Shown in pieces: positions 51,773 to 60,823 of a stretch of DNA of 64,000 nt (the first letter of the stretch is position 1; each line of letters begins with the position of its first letter). The position numbers were made by a program, and so were the translations under genes. The DNA lies in NCBI RefSeq assembly GCF_900113275.1, contig NZ_FOOU01000016.1, forward strand, positions 1-64,000. Reading direction: 5' to 3'. The notes under the pieces are model-generated. The model made no database searches and was not told the DNA's origin. It saw only the letters and a program-made list of their open reading frames with translations. Origin of the DNA: Neptunomonas qingdaonensis. GTDB taxonomy: Bacteria > Pseudomonadota > Gammaproteobacteria > Pseudomonadales > Balneatricaceae.

Positions 51773-52248
51773 TGAACGCAGAATCGTTGCCTTTGCGTCC
51801 GATGCAGTTACCGGAAGCTGTTGGCTGGTGGCCGATGGCACCGGGCTGGTGGCTGCTGATTCTTTTGTCGGTGGCCATCGTCATCGCTTTGATCTGCTGG
51901 CTCCGCCGGCGTCTGGCAGACCCGCGCCGCGCTGCATTAGCTGAGCTGAAAAGTATCCAACAGCGTTTTCAGCATGATGGAGATAAGAGGGCGCTGATTA
52001 ATCACTGTAACCAACTGTTAAAACGCACCGCGTTAACGCTCTTTCCGCGTCAGGATGTGGCGGCGTTGTCAGGTGATGAGTGGCTGACGTTTCTATTAAG
52101 TAGTAGCCGTGGTTGTCAGCCCCAGGCATTGCAGTGCTTAGCAGATGGTCCTTACCGTCCTCATACTGATTACGATACGACGGCACTGTTTTCAGCTTGC
52201 CGTCAGTGGTTGAAAACTGTCAAAAAAGGGAAGCAAAAGCATGTTTGA
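51772..52248 (+). CDS. DUF4381 domain protein
   Basis: A 158-residue single-pass membrane protein. LPEAVGWWPMAPGWWLL before a hydrophobic helix (about 25-43) is the DUF4381 signature. A cytoplasmic helical domain follows (KRALINHCNQLLKRTALTLFP). Such proteins always occur between DUF58 and VWA genes in Bat operons. The function is unknown. It overlaps the next gene by eight bases. Confidence 0.88.
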   Translation: MNAESLPLRPMQLPEAVGWWPMAPGWWLLILLSVAIVIALICWLRRRLADPRRAALAELKSIQQRFQHDGDKRALINHCNQLLKRTALTLFPRQDVAALSGDEWLTFLLSSSRGCQPQALQCLADGPYRPHTDYDTTALFSACRQWLKTVKKGKQKHV

Positions 52249-53227
52249 CGTCGCTTTGCCCTGGTTGCTGTTGCTGGCGCCTTTGCCTTGGTTGGTTCGC
52301 TGGCTAGTGCCCGCTGCCCAGCATTCAAAACAGAGTGCTTTACAGGTGCCTTTTATTGAAAGCATGGAGCAGGCGGTGGGTAGATCGACCAGCATCACTC
52401 AGCGGAGTAATTTTTGGATCACCTTGATCGCTTATCTGGCGTGGTGTCTTTTGCTGGTGGCTGCTGCACGGCCACAGTGGTTGGGTGAGCCCGTTGCGCA
52501 GCAACGTGAAGGGCGCGATATGATGCTCGCCATCGATCTGTCTGAAAGTATGTTAGAAGAGGATTTTGAATTAGGCGGGCGCTTGATCAACCGCCTGATC
52601 GCGACCAAGGTGGTGGCGGGTGATTTCATTGAGCGCCGCAAAGGTGATCGCATCGGTCTGATTCTGTTTGGTGAGCAAGCGTACCTGCAAGCGCCGCTGA
52701 CACGTGACCGTAAAACGGTTAAGCAATTACTGGATGAAGCGCAGATAGGTCTGGCGGGAAAACGAACCGCCATTGGCGATGCGATTGGGTTGGCGGTGAA
52801 GCGCTTTAAAGAGATGGATAACGAGCAGCGGATACTGGTGTTGATCACTGATGGTACTAACACCGCAGGCTCGATTGAGCCGGATAAAGCCACTGAACTG
52901 GCGGCGGCCGAAGGCTTGAAAATTTATACCATCGGAATTGGCCGGGACCGGACTCAGCAGGGTCTGATCAGTCAGTTTTTTGGCGGCGGCACGTCCGAAA
53001 TTGATGAAGCGACTTTGCAGTACATTGCAGAAAATACCGGGGGGCGATATTTTCGGGCGCGTGATCTGGAGCAGTTATCTGAGATTTACTCATTGTTGAA
53101 TGAGCTGGAACCTATCGGTCAGGATGATGATTTTTATCGTCCGGTAGTGTCGCTTTATCAATGGCCGTTACTCGGTGGGATTTTCTTACTGTGTCTCACT
53201 GGATTACTACAGCGGAGGCGCTCTTAA
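52241..53227 (+). CDS. batA: VWA membrane protein, BatA-like
   Basis: A 328-residue inner-membrane protein. Two N-terminal hydrophobic helices (about 4-25 and 55-77) precede a VWA domain (about 90-290) with an intact MIDAS: DLSESM, a Thr in KRTAIGDA and an Asp in LITDGTNTAG. A C-terminal helix (about 305-322) anchors the other side. The N-terminal half resembles BatA of Bacteroides and Leptospira, where the operon was linked to aerotolerance or stress survival. It ends two bases before the next gene. Confidence 0.9.
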   Translation: MFDVALPWLLLLAPLPWLVRWLVPAAQHSKQSALQVPFIESMEQAVGRSTSITQRSNFWITLIAYLAWCLLLVAAARPQWLGEPVAQQREGRDMMLAIDLSESMLEEDFELGGRLINRLIATKVVAGDFIERRKGDRIGLILFGEQAYLQAPLTRDRKTVKQLLDEAQIGLAGKRTAIGDAIGLAVKRFKEMDNEQRILVLITDGTNTAGSIEPDKATELAAAEGLKIYTIGIGRDRTQQGLISQFFGGGTSEIDEATLQYIAENTGGRYFRARDLEQLSEIYSLLNELEPIGQDDDFYRPVVSLYQWPLLGGIFLLCLTGLLQRRRS

Positions 53228-53228
53228 A

Positions 53229-55133
53229 ATGTTAGCTGCATTTCATTTCCAGCAACCCCTCTGGCTGCTGCTGCTACCGGTTTTTGCCGTGCTGGGTTAT
53301 CTCTGGCAACACCAGAAAGGTCGCACTCAGGAATATTGGTCGCAAGTGTGTGATCCTGCCTTGTTGCCGCTGCTGTTAAAAGAAGGACAAACGGCATCAA
53401 CAAAAAGAGCGCCGCTGTTGGCTATTGCGGTTGCGGCTGTGTTGCTTGCGGTTGCGGCTGCACAGCCGGTGTGGAAACAACAACCCGTGCCTGCCTTTAA
53501 ACAAAGCGCGGCAGTGGTGATTGCATTGGATCTGTCAGCGTCGATGAATGCGACCGATATTAAACCGAGCCGACTTCAGCGGGCACACTTTAAAATTGAG
53601 GATCTGCTGGGCCGTTTGCCGGATAGTCAGGTTGCGCTGGTGGTGTACGCCGGTGATGCCTTTGTTGTCACACCTTTAACAGAAGACACCAGTACTATTT
53701 TGGCGCAGTTGCCAGTGATGCAACCTGAGATTATGCCTTCCCCTGGCAGCCGTGCTGATCGCGCGCTTAAACAAGCGAATGAGGTGCTGACACAGGCCGG
53801 CGTGCGAGGCGGTAGCGTTTTGCTCATCAGTGATGAAGTTGAACCTGCGCAGATAGCGGCAGAGGCGAGTCGTTTAGCGCAACAGGGAAGAACACTGTCG
53901 ATTTTAGCCGTAGGGTCAGCGCAGGGCGCACCGATACCGACGCAGTTTGGACCCTTAAAAGATCGCCAGGGGCAGGTCATACTGGCGCGTACCAATATGT
54001 CTGAGATGCGTGAAGCGGCCGCACTAGGCGGCGGTAAGGCCGTGCAGCTGGTGGCGGATGACTCCGATTTAACCACCCTTATTGCCACATTCGCCAGTGG
54101 CAAGCGCGAAGAAGTAAAAGCCGCCACTGAGGTTGAACGCTGGATAGCGGAAGGTCCGTGGTTTGTGTTACTGGCGCTTCCGTTGCTGTTGCCGCTGTTT
54201 CGGCGCGGCATGTTGAACCAGGTGTTGCCTCTGATGTTACCTGTAATATGTCTGGGTGCCGTGTCTTTTACGCCGGATGCGCAAGCCGGGATATGGCAGG
54301 ATTTATGGAAAACGGCGGATCAGCAGGCCGCAGAAAAGTATCAGGCGGGTGATAAAGCGGCGGCTGCAGACACATTTGCAGACCCGCGCTGGAAGCAAGT
54401 TGCCGCGTATGAAGCGCAGAACTATGACGCGGCATTACAGAGTGTCGCGACCCCGGAAACCGCTGCCGATTGGTATAATCGCGGTAATATTCTGGCGCAA
54501 CAGCAGAAGATTGATGAGGCGATTGCGGCGTTTGAGCAGGCACTGAAGCAACAACCTGATCATGAAAATGCTAAGGTAAATAAGAAACTGCTGGAAGATC
54601 TGAAAAAGCAGCAGGAACAGCAGCAAAAACAGGATCAACAGCAGCAAGATCAACAGCAGGGCGGCGAACCGCAACAGTCATCCTCTGATAAACAGGACAA
54701 GCAGGATCAGCAAGGGCAGCAAAGTGAGCCAACTGATCAGACTCAATCAGGCGAACAGGCATCAAATAATGAAAAAAACGCTTCGGCCGAAACGCCACCC
54801 CAAACCGACCCGGCAAAGAAAGATCTACAAGGTGAAACGGCCAATCAAACTGCAGAGCAAGCAGCGGATAGTACGAAAGAAAAGGATAAAGGTCAGAAAC
54901 AAGCGGCAGATTATCTTAAGCAACAGATGGATCAGGCTCGGTCACATGATGGCGAAGAGACGGCCAGTGTTGCTGCAGAGCAACCTGATCAGCCCATAGA
55001 TGAATCTGAACAAGCGAGGCAGCAGCTCCTTAACCGAATAGTGGATGATCCGGCAGGCTTATGGCGTCGCAAATTTCTCTATCAGTATCGCCAACAGGCT
55101 GAGCAAAACTCGGGAGAGGAAAAAACATGGTAA
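53229..55133 (+). CDS. VWA and TPR membrane protein, BatB-BatC fusion type
   Basis: A 634-residue protein combining what are two genes in some bacteria. Helices at about 8-25 and 60-78 precede a VWA domain (about 90-290, MIDAS DLSASM), two further hydrophobic segments (about 310-350), then TPRs (about 395-455: ADWYNRGNILAQQQKIDEAI). A long Gln/Lys/Asp/Glu low-complexity tract (about 455-600) and a conserved-looking end (LLNRIVDDPAGLWRRKFLYQ) follow. I start it at ATG 53229; an earlier in-frame ATG lies inside batA and would put extra residues before the first helix. It overlaps batD by seven bases. Confidence 0.9.
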   Translation: MLAAFHFQQPLWLLLLPVFAVLGYLWQHQKGRTQEYWSQVCDPALLPLLLKEGQTASTKRAPLLAIAVAAVLLAVAAAQPVWKQQPVPAFKQSAAVVIALDLSASMNATDIKPSRLQRAHFKIEDLLGRLPDSQVALVVYAGDAFVVTPLTEDTSTILAQLPVMQPEIMPSPGSRADRALKQANEVLTQAGVRGGSVLLISDEVEPAQIAAEASRLAQQGRTLSILAVGSAQGAPIPTQFGPLKDRQGQVILARTNMSEMREAAALGGGKAVQLVADDSDLTTLIATFASGKREEVKAATEVERWIAEGPWFVLLALPLLLPLFRRGMLNQVLPLMLPVICLGAVSFTPDAQAGIWQDLWKTADQQAAEKYQAGDKAAAADTFADPRWKQVAAYEAQNYDAALQSVATPETAADWYNRGNILAQQQKIDEAIAAFEQALKQQPDHENAKVNKKLLEDLKKQQEQQQKQDQQQQDQQQGGEPQQSSSDKQDKQDQQGQQSEPTDQTQSGEQASNNEKNASAETPPQTDPAKKDLQGETANQTAEQAADSTKEKDKGQKQAADYLKQQMDQARSHDGEETASVAAEQPDQPIDESEQARQQLLNRIVDDPAGLWRRKFLYQYRQQAEQNSGEEKTW

Positions 55134-56989
55134 GCAGAACACGAGCATGCTTATTCGTTATGCTTTTGTGTGCCAGTCTTAATCTTCAGGCAGCCATTAA
55201 AAGCAGTATTAATCATAGTCTGATTGAACAGGGCGACAGCATTCGCCTGAGTATTGATCTGGAAAATGTCGATGGCGATAAGATTGATTTAACGCCGCTG
55301 GAAGTGGATTTTGAAGTGCTCGGCCGAAGCCAGCAGTCCAGCACGATCATTCGAAATGGCCAGCTCAACAGTTCGACAACGCTGGTGCTGACACTGTTAC
55401 CCAAACGGGCCGGAGATCTGCAGATACCGCCGATCAGCATTGATGGAGAACAGACCGAATCGCATGCGCTGCGGGTGTCAAAAGTCACTCAGCCCACAGC
55501 AGTAGAGGGTGGCATCGAGATGTTATCAACGCTCTCCAGCCAGCAACCAAAAGTGCAGCAGCCATTAGTTTATCAAACCAGTTTATTGCTGGGGCGGCAG
55601 ATATTTAACGCCACCTTACAAGGCCCTGAAATCACAGCAGGACAGGCATTGATTGAACCCTTGGGTGATCAGCGACAGTATCAGCAAACATTAAACGGCC
55701 GTCAGATTAGCGTCGTTGAACAGGCCTGGCTGATTACACCGCAACAGAGTGGGTCGTTGACTATCAGCCCTGCAAGACTCATCGGGCAGATCCAAACGGG
55801 CCGGCAGAGCCGCAGTCCTTTTAGTGGTGGTTTCTCCGGTTTTTCTGATCCTGGTGAGATGCGCCGCATTCAGATAGCGGCTCAAGGCTATCAGTTGGAG
55901 GTTGAGCCGATACCCGCCAGTTTTACTGGTAATACCTGGCTTCCTGCAGAAAACCTAACCTTGACGGATAGCTGGAGCAGTGATCAGTTCATGGTGGGTG
56001 AGCCCATAACCCGGACAATAACGCTGCATGCCGAAGGCGTCAGTCGCCATCAGATAGCAGAACTCGCTTTGCCGGATATTGATGGCATTAAGCAGTATGC
56101 ATCTACCCCTGATGTTAGCCAGAAGTATGAAAACGACTTGTTGTCCTCGACGCTGACGTTGGAAGTGACCTTGATACCCGAACGTGCAGGTCAGCTGATA
56201 TTGCCCGAGTTACGCATTCCCTGGTGGGATGTGAAGAGCAACAGCGAACAAACAGCCATACTTGCCGCGCGAAGCATACCGGTGGCGGCGGCGAAAAATG
56301 TACAGCGGCAGCCTGACCCTGCTACAGCATCTACAACAGCGAAGCCTCAGGATCCAATAGGCAATTCGCGAACAGATCCTGTTTTGCACAACCCAGCGCC
56401 AAGCTCTGCGACACAAACACAAACACAAACACAAACACATACACAGTCAACGCCAACGAATTCAGTGGCTGCGGTTCCTGCCCAAGCTTCGTCAGTGGCT
56501 ACAAATGATCAATCGATCAGCATAGGATGGATTGCGTTCTTCGGGGCGCTGGTGGGCAGTCTGGCAACATTAATGATCGTCTGGCTACTACAAAGGCGCG
56601 CTCGTCAGCAGCCGGTAAACTCTGATGCCGAGTCGCCATTGAACCCGCCCCGGTCGCTCTCTTCTTTGAAAGAAGCGTGCCACAGTCATAATGCCGCTGC
56701 AGCACGATTGGCGCTGATTGAGTGGGGGCAGCAGTTTTGGCCAGAGTGTAGTAATTTGAACCAGCTCTCTTTGAGAGTCAGCCCAGAGCTGCGAGAGGCG
56801 ATTGCAGAGCTGCACAAGCACAGTTATAGCCAGAAGAGTTATAGCCAGAAGAGTTACAGCCAGAAAACCGATCAGGCTGAGCAGCGTTGGCAGGGCGATG
56901 CTTTGTGGAACGCCGTGCAGGCGTTTAAGGGTAAAGAGGCTGCAAATAAGCAGCCCGAGGATAAATTAGCGCCGCTGTTTTTGTCTTAA
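55127..56989 (+). CDS. batD: BatD-family protein
   Basis: A 620-residue exported protein that ends the MoxR/Bat operon. A signal peptide (about 1-23, ending LQA) is followed by several Ig-like domains (about 25-390), of which LSIDLENVDGDKIDLTPLEVDFEVLGRSQQ is typical, seen as DLTPLEVDFEVLGRS. A Pro/Thr/Gln linker (about 395-460) includes a QT repeat from a hexanucleotide run. One transmembrane helix lies at about 468-488, and the cytoplasmic tail carries three copies of SYSQK from 15-base tandem repeats (56822-56866). The first two units are identical in sequence, suggesting recent slippage in frame. Confidence 0.9.
   Translation: MVSRTRACLFVMLLCASLNLQAAIKSSINHSLIEQGDSIRLSIDLENVDGDKIDLTPLEVDFEVLGRSQQSSTIIRNGQLNSSTTLVLTLLPKRAGDLQIPPISIDGEQTESHALRVSKVTQPTAVEGGIEMLSTLSSQQPKVQQPLVYQTSLLLGRQIFNATLQGPEITAGQALIEPLGDQRQYQQTLNGRQISVVEQAWLITPQQSGSLTISPARLIGQIQTGRQSRSPFSGGFSGFSDPGEMRRIQIAAQGYQLEVEPIPASFTGNTWLPAENLTLTDSWSSDQFMVGEPITRTITLHAEGVSRHQIAELALPDIDGIKQYASTPDVSQKYENDLLSSTLTLEVTLIPERAGQLILPELRIPWWDVKSNSEQTAILAARSIPVAAAKNVQRQPDPATASTTAKPQDPIGNSRTDPVLHNPAPSSATQTQTQTQTHTQSTPTNSVAAVPAQASSVATNDQSISIGWIAFFGALVGSLATLMIVWLLQRRARQQPVNSDAESPLNPPRSLSSLKEACHSHNAAAARLALIEWGQQFWPECSNLNQLSLRVSPELREAIAELHKHSYSQKSYSQKSYSQKTDQAEQRWQGDALWNAVQAFKGKEAANKQPEDKLAPLFLS
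56822..56866 (+). repeat. 15-bp tandem repeat (three units) in batD
   Basis: Units AGTTATAGCCAGAAG (56822-56836 and 56837-56851) and AGTTACAGCCAGAAA (56852-56866) encode three SYSQK copies. Unit length is a multiple of three, so copy changes keep the frame. Confidence 0.95.
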
Positions 56990-57015
56990 GCAGAAGGTAA
57001 AAACAGCAAAATAGA

Positions 57016-57486
57016 TTATTTGTGTTGTCCGCCACGGCATTGGCTGCCGGGCACGTGGCTATGTACTACAGCGGGTTCTGTTAACTCCTCAGTAGGATGA
57101 TCCAACTCGCGCAGAATACCACAATCGCGGGTGGTATGGGCTGCCCGGCACTGGCCGCGTAGCTCAATCAGTTGTGTTTCCAGTATTTGCAGCTCGGCGA
57201 TTCTGGCTTGTACATGATGTATATGTTCATCAATTAATTCATTAATCGTTTCACAACTGGCATTCGGTTGAACGCGGGCCTGTAGCAGCACCTGAATTTC
57301 TTCATGCGTCATCGCCAGTGTGCGGCAGCGACGGATGAAAATTAGCCGCTCCAAGTGGCTATGATCGTAGCGGCGGTAGTTGTTGGCCGGGTCACGCAGG
57401 GCCGGATGCAGCAATCCTTCTTTTTCATAGTAACGGATGGTTTCTACGGTGAAGCCAACCTGTTTTGCTAATTCACCAATTTTCAT
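57016..57486 (-). CDS. cadR: MerR-family metal-responsive regulator, CadR/PbrR type
   Basis: A 156-residue regulator. The MerR helix-turn-helix (about 1-38: MKIGELAKQVGFTVETIRYY, EKEGLLHPA) leads to a dimer helix and the metal-binding cysteines C78, C113 and C122, matching the three cysteines of Cd(II)/Pb(II) sensors. The C-terminus carries HSHVPGSQCRGGQHK, a His/Cys-rich tail as in Pseudomonas CadR. The gene is divergent from the P-type ATPase gene, with a MerR-type operator in front of the latter. Confidence 0.9.
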   Translation of the reverse strand: MKIGELAKQVGFTVETIRYYEKEGLLHPALRDPANNYRRYDHSHLERLIFIRRCRTLAMTHEEIQVLLQARVQPNASCETINELIDEHIHHVQARIAELQILETQLIELRGQCRAAHTTRDCGILRELDHPTEELTEPAVVHSHVPGSQCRGGQHK

Positions 57487-57538
57487 CGTTTGCTCCAGGA
57501 TCGTTCTGCTTTCTTCCTAGTTTATTCACTTTTGAGCC

Positions 57539-57571
57539 TTGACCCTAAAGCAGCTTCAGGGTGTTTAATGC
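57539..57571 (+). promoter_or_regulatory. CadR-regulated promoter of cadA
   Basis: The -35 TTGACC (57539-57544) is followed by a near-perfect dyad at 57542-57562, with arms ACCCTAAAGC and GCTTCAGGGT around a central A (9 of 10 paired). TTTAAT/TTAATG starts at 57564-57565, giving an over-long 19-20 bp spacer. This is the classic MerR-family arrangement in which the regulator untwists the DNA when metal is bound. Confidence 0.85.
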
Positions 57572-57601
57572 TAAGCATACGACAGAATGAGGTTAATCAC
57601 T

Positions 57602-59953
57602 ATGCGCGATTCGATAAGCAGTTGTTGTGGGTCAGTAGCCGATAATAACCCTCAGGAGAAAGAGCAGGGTCATGTCAACAATCACACAGATGATAACCGT
57701 GTGACGTCGTGCTGTGCTGCTGAGCCTGCTATTGCCAGCCCGCTATCCGGGTCGCAGAGAGTGGATAGTGGATTTCGTACCCCTATTCGTATTATGCAGA
57801 TGGATTGTCCGACTGAAGAGGCGCTGATTCGCAAAAAATTGGGCACTATGCCGGATGTCATCAGTTTGGAGTTTAATCTGATGCAACGGGTGCTCATGGT
57901 TGAGCATACAGAGGATGCGCTGGAAGCGGTGTTAGCAGGGATTCGTTCGCTCGGATTTGAACCGGAAGTGTCCGGCGCACAGGGGGAGTTGCCGCCAAAG
58001 ACCGAGCCGAAAAAATCATGGTGGCCATTGGGGCTTGCCGCTGTGGCGGCGCTTATGGCTGAGGTGGTTGGTTGGTTAGAGCCGATTAATGGACTCTCGG
58101 GTTGGCTGTCTGGTGAGCTATCTAATAATGGTTTAGCCGCTGTGCTGGCGTTAATTGCGGTCGGGCTTAGTGGACTGACGACCTATAAAAAAGGTTGGGT
58201 GGCGGTTCGTCACGGTGATCTGAATATCAATGCGTTGATGAGTATTGCGGTGACGGGGGCCTTGATATTAGGACAGTGGCCAGAGGCGGCGATGGTGATG
58301 GTGCTGTTTACGCTGGCAGAACTGATTGAGGCGAAATCGCTGGATCGGGCGCGTAATGCGATTGCCGGCTTAATGAATTTGGCACCGGAAAAAGCAACGG
58401 TACAACAATCTGATGGTAGCTGGCTGGAAGTCGCGGCAGCCACTGTGGCCGTTGGCAGTCGGGTCAGGGTTAAACCAGGAGAACGCATTGCTCTTGATGG
58501 AGAGATAGTGCGGGGCCGCTCAACCTTGAATCAGGCGCCAATTACTGGCGAAAGTTTACCTGTGGATAAGGCGGAGGGCGATCAGGTATATGCGGGTACG
58601 ATCAATGAATCGGGTTCATTTGAGTATAAGGTGAGTGCCGCGGCGGATGATTCCGCACTGGCGCGCATTATTCATGCAGTAGAAGAAGCGCAGGGTGCGA
58701 AAGCGCCTACACAACGTTTTGTCGATCAATTTGCGCGCCTCTATACACCGATTGTTTTTTTTATTGCGTTAGCCGTGGCCGTTGTGCCTCCGTTATTGAT
58801 GGGTGGTGACTGGTTTGACTGGGTTTATAAAGCACTGGTGCTGTTGGTAATCGCCTGCCCGTGTGCGCTGGTGATCTCTACCCCTGTGACAATTGTCAGT
58901 GGTTTGGCGGCGGCTGCCCGGCGCGGCATTCTGATTAAAGGTGGGGTTTATCTGGAAGAGGGGCACAAGCTCTCATGGTTGGCGCTGGATAAGACCGGCA
59001 CGCTTACTCACGGTAAACCTGTGTTAACCGAGTTTGAGGTCTTAATTGATCCGCGGGCGGCGCAAACGGCTGGGCATACAATTGAGGGGTGCTATCAGTT
59101 GGCTGCGAGTCTTGCCATGCGATCAGATCATCCTGTTTCGCAGGCGATTGCGAAAGCGGAGGCGGCTAATTTTGTTAATGTGAGCACTGCACAGAAGAGT
59201 CCAGGGGCATCTTTGAATGTAGATAGCTTTGAAGCGATTCCTGGACGGGGTGTGAAAGGGCGCATCAAAGGGCGGTCTTACTCTCTGGGTAATCATCGCC
59301 TGATAGAAGAGTCAGGGCTTTGCTCCAGTGCGCTTGAAGCACGTTTAGGTCAACTTGAACGAGAAGGGAAAAGCGTAGTGATGCTGGTGGATGATCAGCA
59401 AGTATTGGCTCTGTTTGCGGTTGCTGATACGGTAAAAGCGACCAGCCGCGAAGCGGTTGCTGAGCTGCATCAACTAGGTATAAAAACGATTATGTTGACG
59501 GGGGATAATCAGCACACGGCAACAGCGATTGCTCAACAAGTCGGTATCGATGAAGCACGGGGTAATCAACTTCCCGAAGATAAACTGGCGGCGATTACCG
59601 CCTTGGAAAAAGACGCGACTGTTGGCATGGTCGGTGATGGCATTAATGATGCCCCTGCACTGGCCCGCGCACAGATAGGCTTTGCGATGGGGGCGATGGG
59701 TTCAGATACTGCGATTGAAACCGCCGATGTTGCTTTGATGGATGATGATCTGCGTAAAGTGCCTGCTTTTGTGCGTTTATCACGGCAAACCCGTCGCATT
59801 TTGATTCAGAACATTGCACTGGCGCTGGGTATAAAAGCGGTCTTTCTGGTGCTGACAGTCATGGGATTAGGCACCATGTGGATGGCTGTTTTTGCTGATA
59901 TGGGGGCGAGCTTGCTGGTGGTTGGCAATGGCTTGCGTTTACTGAGGAAATAA
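57602..59953 (+). CDS. cadA: Heavy-metal P1B-type ATPase (Cd/Zn/Pb exporter), CadA/ZntA-like
   Basis: A 783-residue efflux pump. The N-terminus has two Cys-Cys pairs (SSCCGS, TSCCAA) and one HMA-like domain whose metal loop is MDCPTEE, with a single Cys and an acidic pair, as in many CadA proteins. Eight membrane helices are expected. Motifs present are TGES (actuator), CPC (C419 and C421, transmembrane metal site), DKTGT (phosphorylated D463), SDHPVSQAI and GDGINDAPAL. CPC with a final-helix Asp (MAVFADMGAS) favours Zn/Cd/Pb over copper. I start it at ATG 57602, nine bases after GAGG; ATG 57587 is also in frame. It is controlled by the divergent CadR. Confidence 0.95.
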   Translation: MRDSISSCCGSVADNNPQEKEQGHVNNHTDDNRVTSCCAAEPAIASPLSGSQRVDSGFRTPIRIMQMDCPTEEALIRKKLGTMPDVISLEFNLMQRVLMVEHTEDALEAVLAGIRSLGFEPEVSGAQGELPPKTEPKKSWWPLGLAAVAALMAEVVGWLEPINGLSGWLSGELSNNGLAAVLALIAVGLSGLTTYKKGWVAVRHGDLNINALMSIAVTGALILGQWPEAAMVMVLFTLAELIEAKSLDRARNAIAGLMNLAPEKATVQQSDGSWLEVAAATVAVGSRVRVKPGERIALDGEIVRGRSTLNQAPITGESLPVDKAEGDQVYAGTINESGSFEYKVSAAADDSALARIIHAVEEAQGAKAPTQRFVDQFARLYTPIVFFIALAVAVVPPLLMGGDWFDWVYKALVLLVIACPCALVISTPVTIVSGLAAAARRGILIKGGVYLEEGHKLSWLALDKTGTLTHGKPVLTEFEVLIDPRAAQTAGHTIEGCYQLAASLAMRSDHPVSQAIAKAEAANFVNVSTAQKSPGASLNVDSFEAIPGRGVKGRIKGRSYSLGNHRLIEESGLCSSALEARLGQLEREGKSVVMLVDDQQVLALFAVADTVKATSREAVAELHQLGIKTIMLTGDNQHTATAIAQQVGIDEARGNQLPEDKLAAITALEKDATVGMVGDGINDAPALARAQIGFAMGAMGSDTAIETADVALMDDDLRKVPAFVRLSRQTRRILIQNIALALGIKAVFLVLTVMGLGTMWMAVFADMGASLLVVGNGLRLLRK

Positions 59954-60010
59954 TCGGTTTTTGTGGAAACAGAGAGCTACCCTCACGACAACAGTGAGGG
60001 CGCTTCAGGC

Positions 60011-60754
60011 CTACGCCATGTACTGGCCGCCATTCACCGAGACATTACTGCCGGTAATAAATCCGGCCTCATCTGCTGTCAGAAACACCACCGCACGAGC
60101 GATCTCTTCCGGCTGTCCGAGTCGGCCCACAGGAATCCCCGCAACGATACTGTTTAAGACGTTTTCCGGGACCTTGCGGACCATCGGCGTATCAATATAG
60201 CCGGGGGATATGGAATTAACAGTAACGCCTTTTTTTGCGCCTTCCTGAGCAATCGCTTTGGTGAATCCATATATGCCTGCTTTGGCGGCAGAGTAGTTTG
60301 CCTGGCCGAACTGACCTTTTTGACCGTTTAAAGAGGAAATGTTCACGATTCGCCCCCAGCCGCGACTACACATCGCTTCAAATATTGGTTGGCTCATATT
60401 AAACATTGAGTTCAGGTTGGTTTGAATCACCGCCTGCCATTGATCAGGCTGCATCTTTTTCAACGGAGCGTCGCGTGTGATACCGGCGTTATTCACCAGA
60501 ATGTCGACGCTGCCTTCACTGCTTTCGACTTCCTCAAGCATGCGTTTGCAGGCGTCATAATCTGATACATCCACCGCTTTAATAATGATATCGAAACCCT
60601 GCTGTTTCATCTTTTCCTGCCAGCTGGTTGCGGCAGCATCGTGGCCCGGTACGTAAGTGCCAATGACTTTGCGGCCTTGTCCGATCAGGGCTTTACACAT
60701 GGATTCGCCTAAGCCGCCGTTAGCACCGGTTACAATTGCGATTCGTTGAGTCAT
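60011..60754 (-). CDS. phaB: Acetoacetyl-CoA reductase (NADPH)
   Basis: A 247-residue SDR enzyme that reduces acetoacetyl-CoA to (R)-3-hydroxybutyryl-CoA, the monomer for PHB synthase. It has TGANGGLGESMCKAL (cofactor loop), NNAGITRD, catalytic Ser-Tyr-Lys in NISSLNGQKGQFGQANYSAAK (S in ISSLNG, YSAAK), and the PhaB-typical GQFGQ before the Tyr. AAGGA lies before the start. Two CGTACG-centred direct repeats precede it. It lies 69 bases downstream of the malonyl-CoA decarboxylase gene on the same strand. Confidence 0.93.
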   Translation of the reverse strand: MTQRIAIVTGANGGLGESMCKALIGQGRKVIGTYVPGHDAAATSWQEKMKQQGFDIIIKAVDVSDYDACKRMLEEVESSEGSVDILVNNAGITRDAPLKKMQPDQWQAVIQTNLNSMFNMSQPIFEAMCSRGWGRIVNISSLNGQKGQFGQANYSAAKAGIYGFTKAIAQEGAKKGVTVNSISPGYIDTPMVRKVPENVLNSIVAGIPVGRLGQPEEIARAVVFLTADEAGFITGSNVSVNGGQYMA

Positions 60755-60773
60755 TTTATTATTCCTTTTTATT

Positions 60774-60811
60774 TGAAATACCGTACGAGTTATCTGAAAT
60801 CCCGTACGTGT
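60774..60811. promoter_or_regulatory. Direct repeats upstream of phaB, likely operator
   Basis: TGAAATACCGTACGAGT (60774-60790) and TGAAATCCCGTACGTGT (60795-60811) match at 15 of 17 positions with a 21-base period, two helical turns. Each is centred on the palindrome CGTACG. They lie 20-57 bases before the phaB start, where a promoter or operator would be. Confidence 0.55.
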
Positions 60812-60823
60812 TGTTTGCTGATA

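Noticed and set aside
59980-60000. CCCTCAC/GTGAGGG hairpin between cadA and phaB
   Set aside because: The 7-bp stem lacks a T-run on either strand, so I do not call it an intrinsic terminator, although it lies where cadA and phaB converge.
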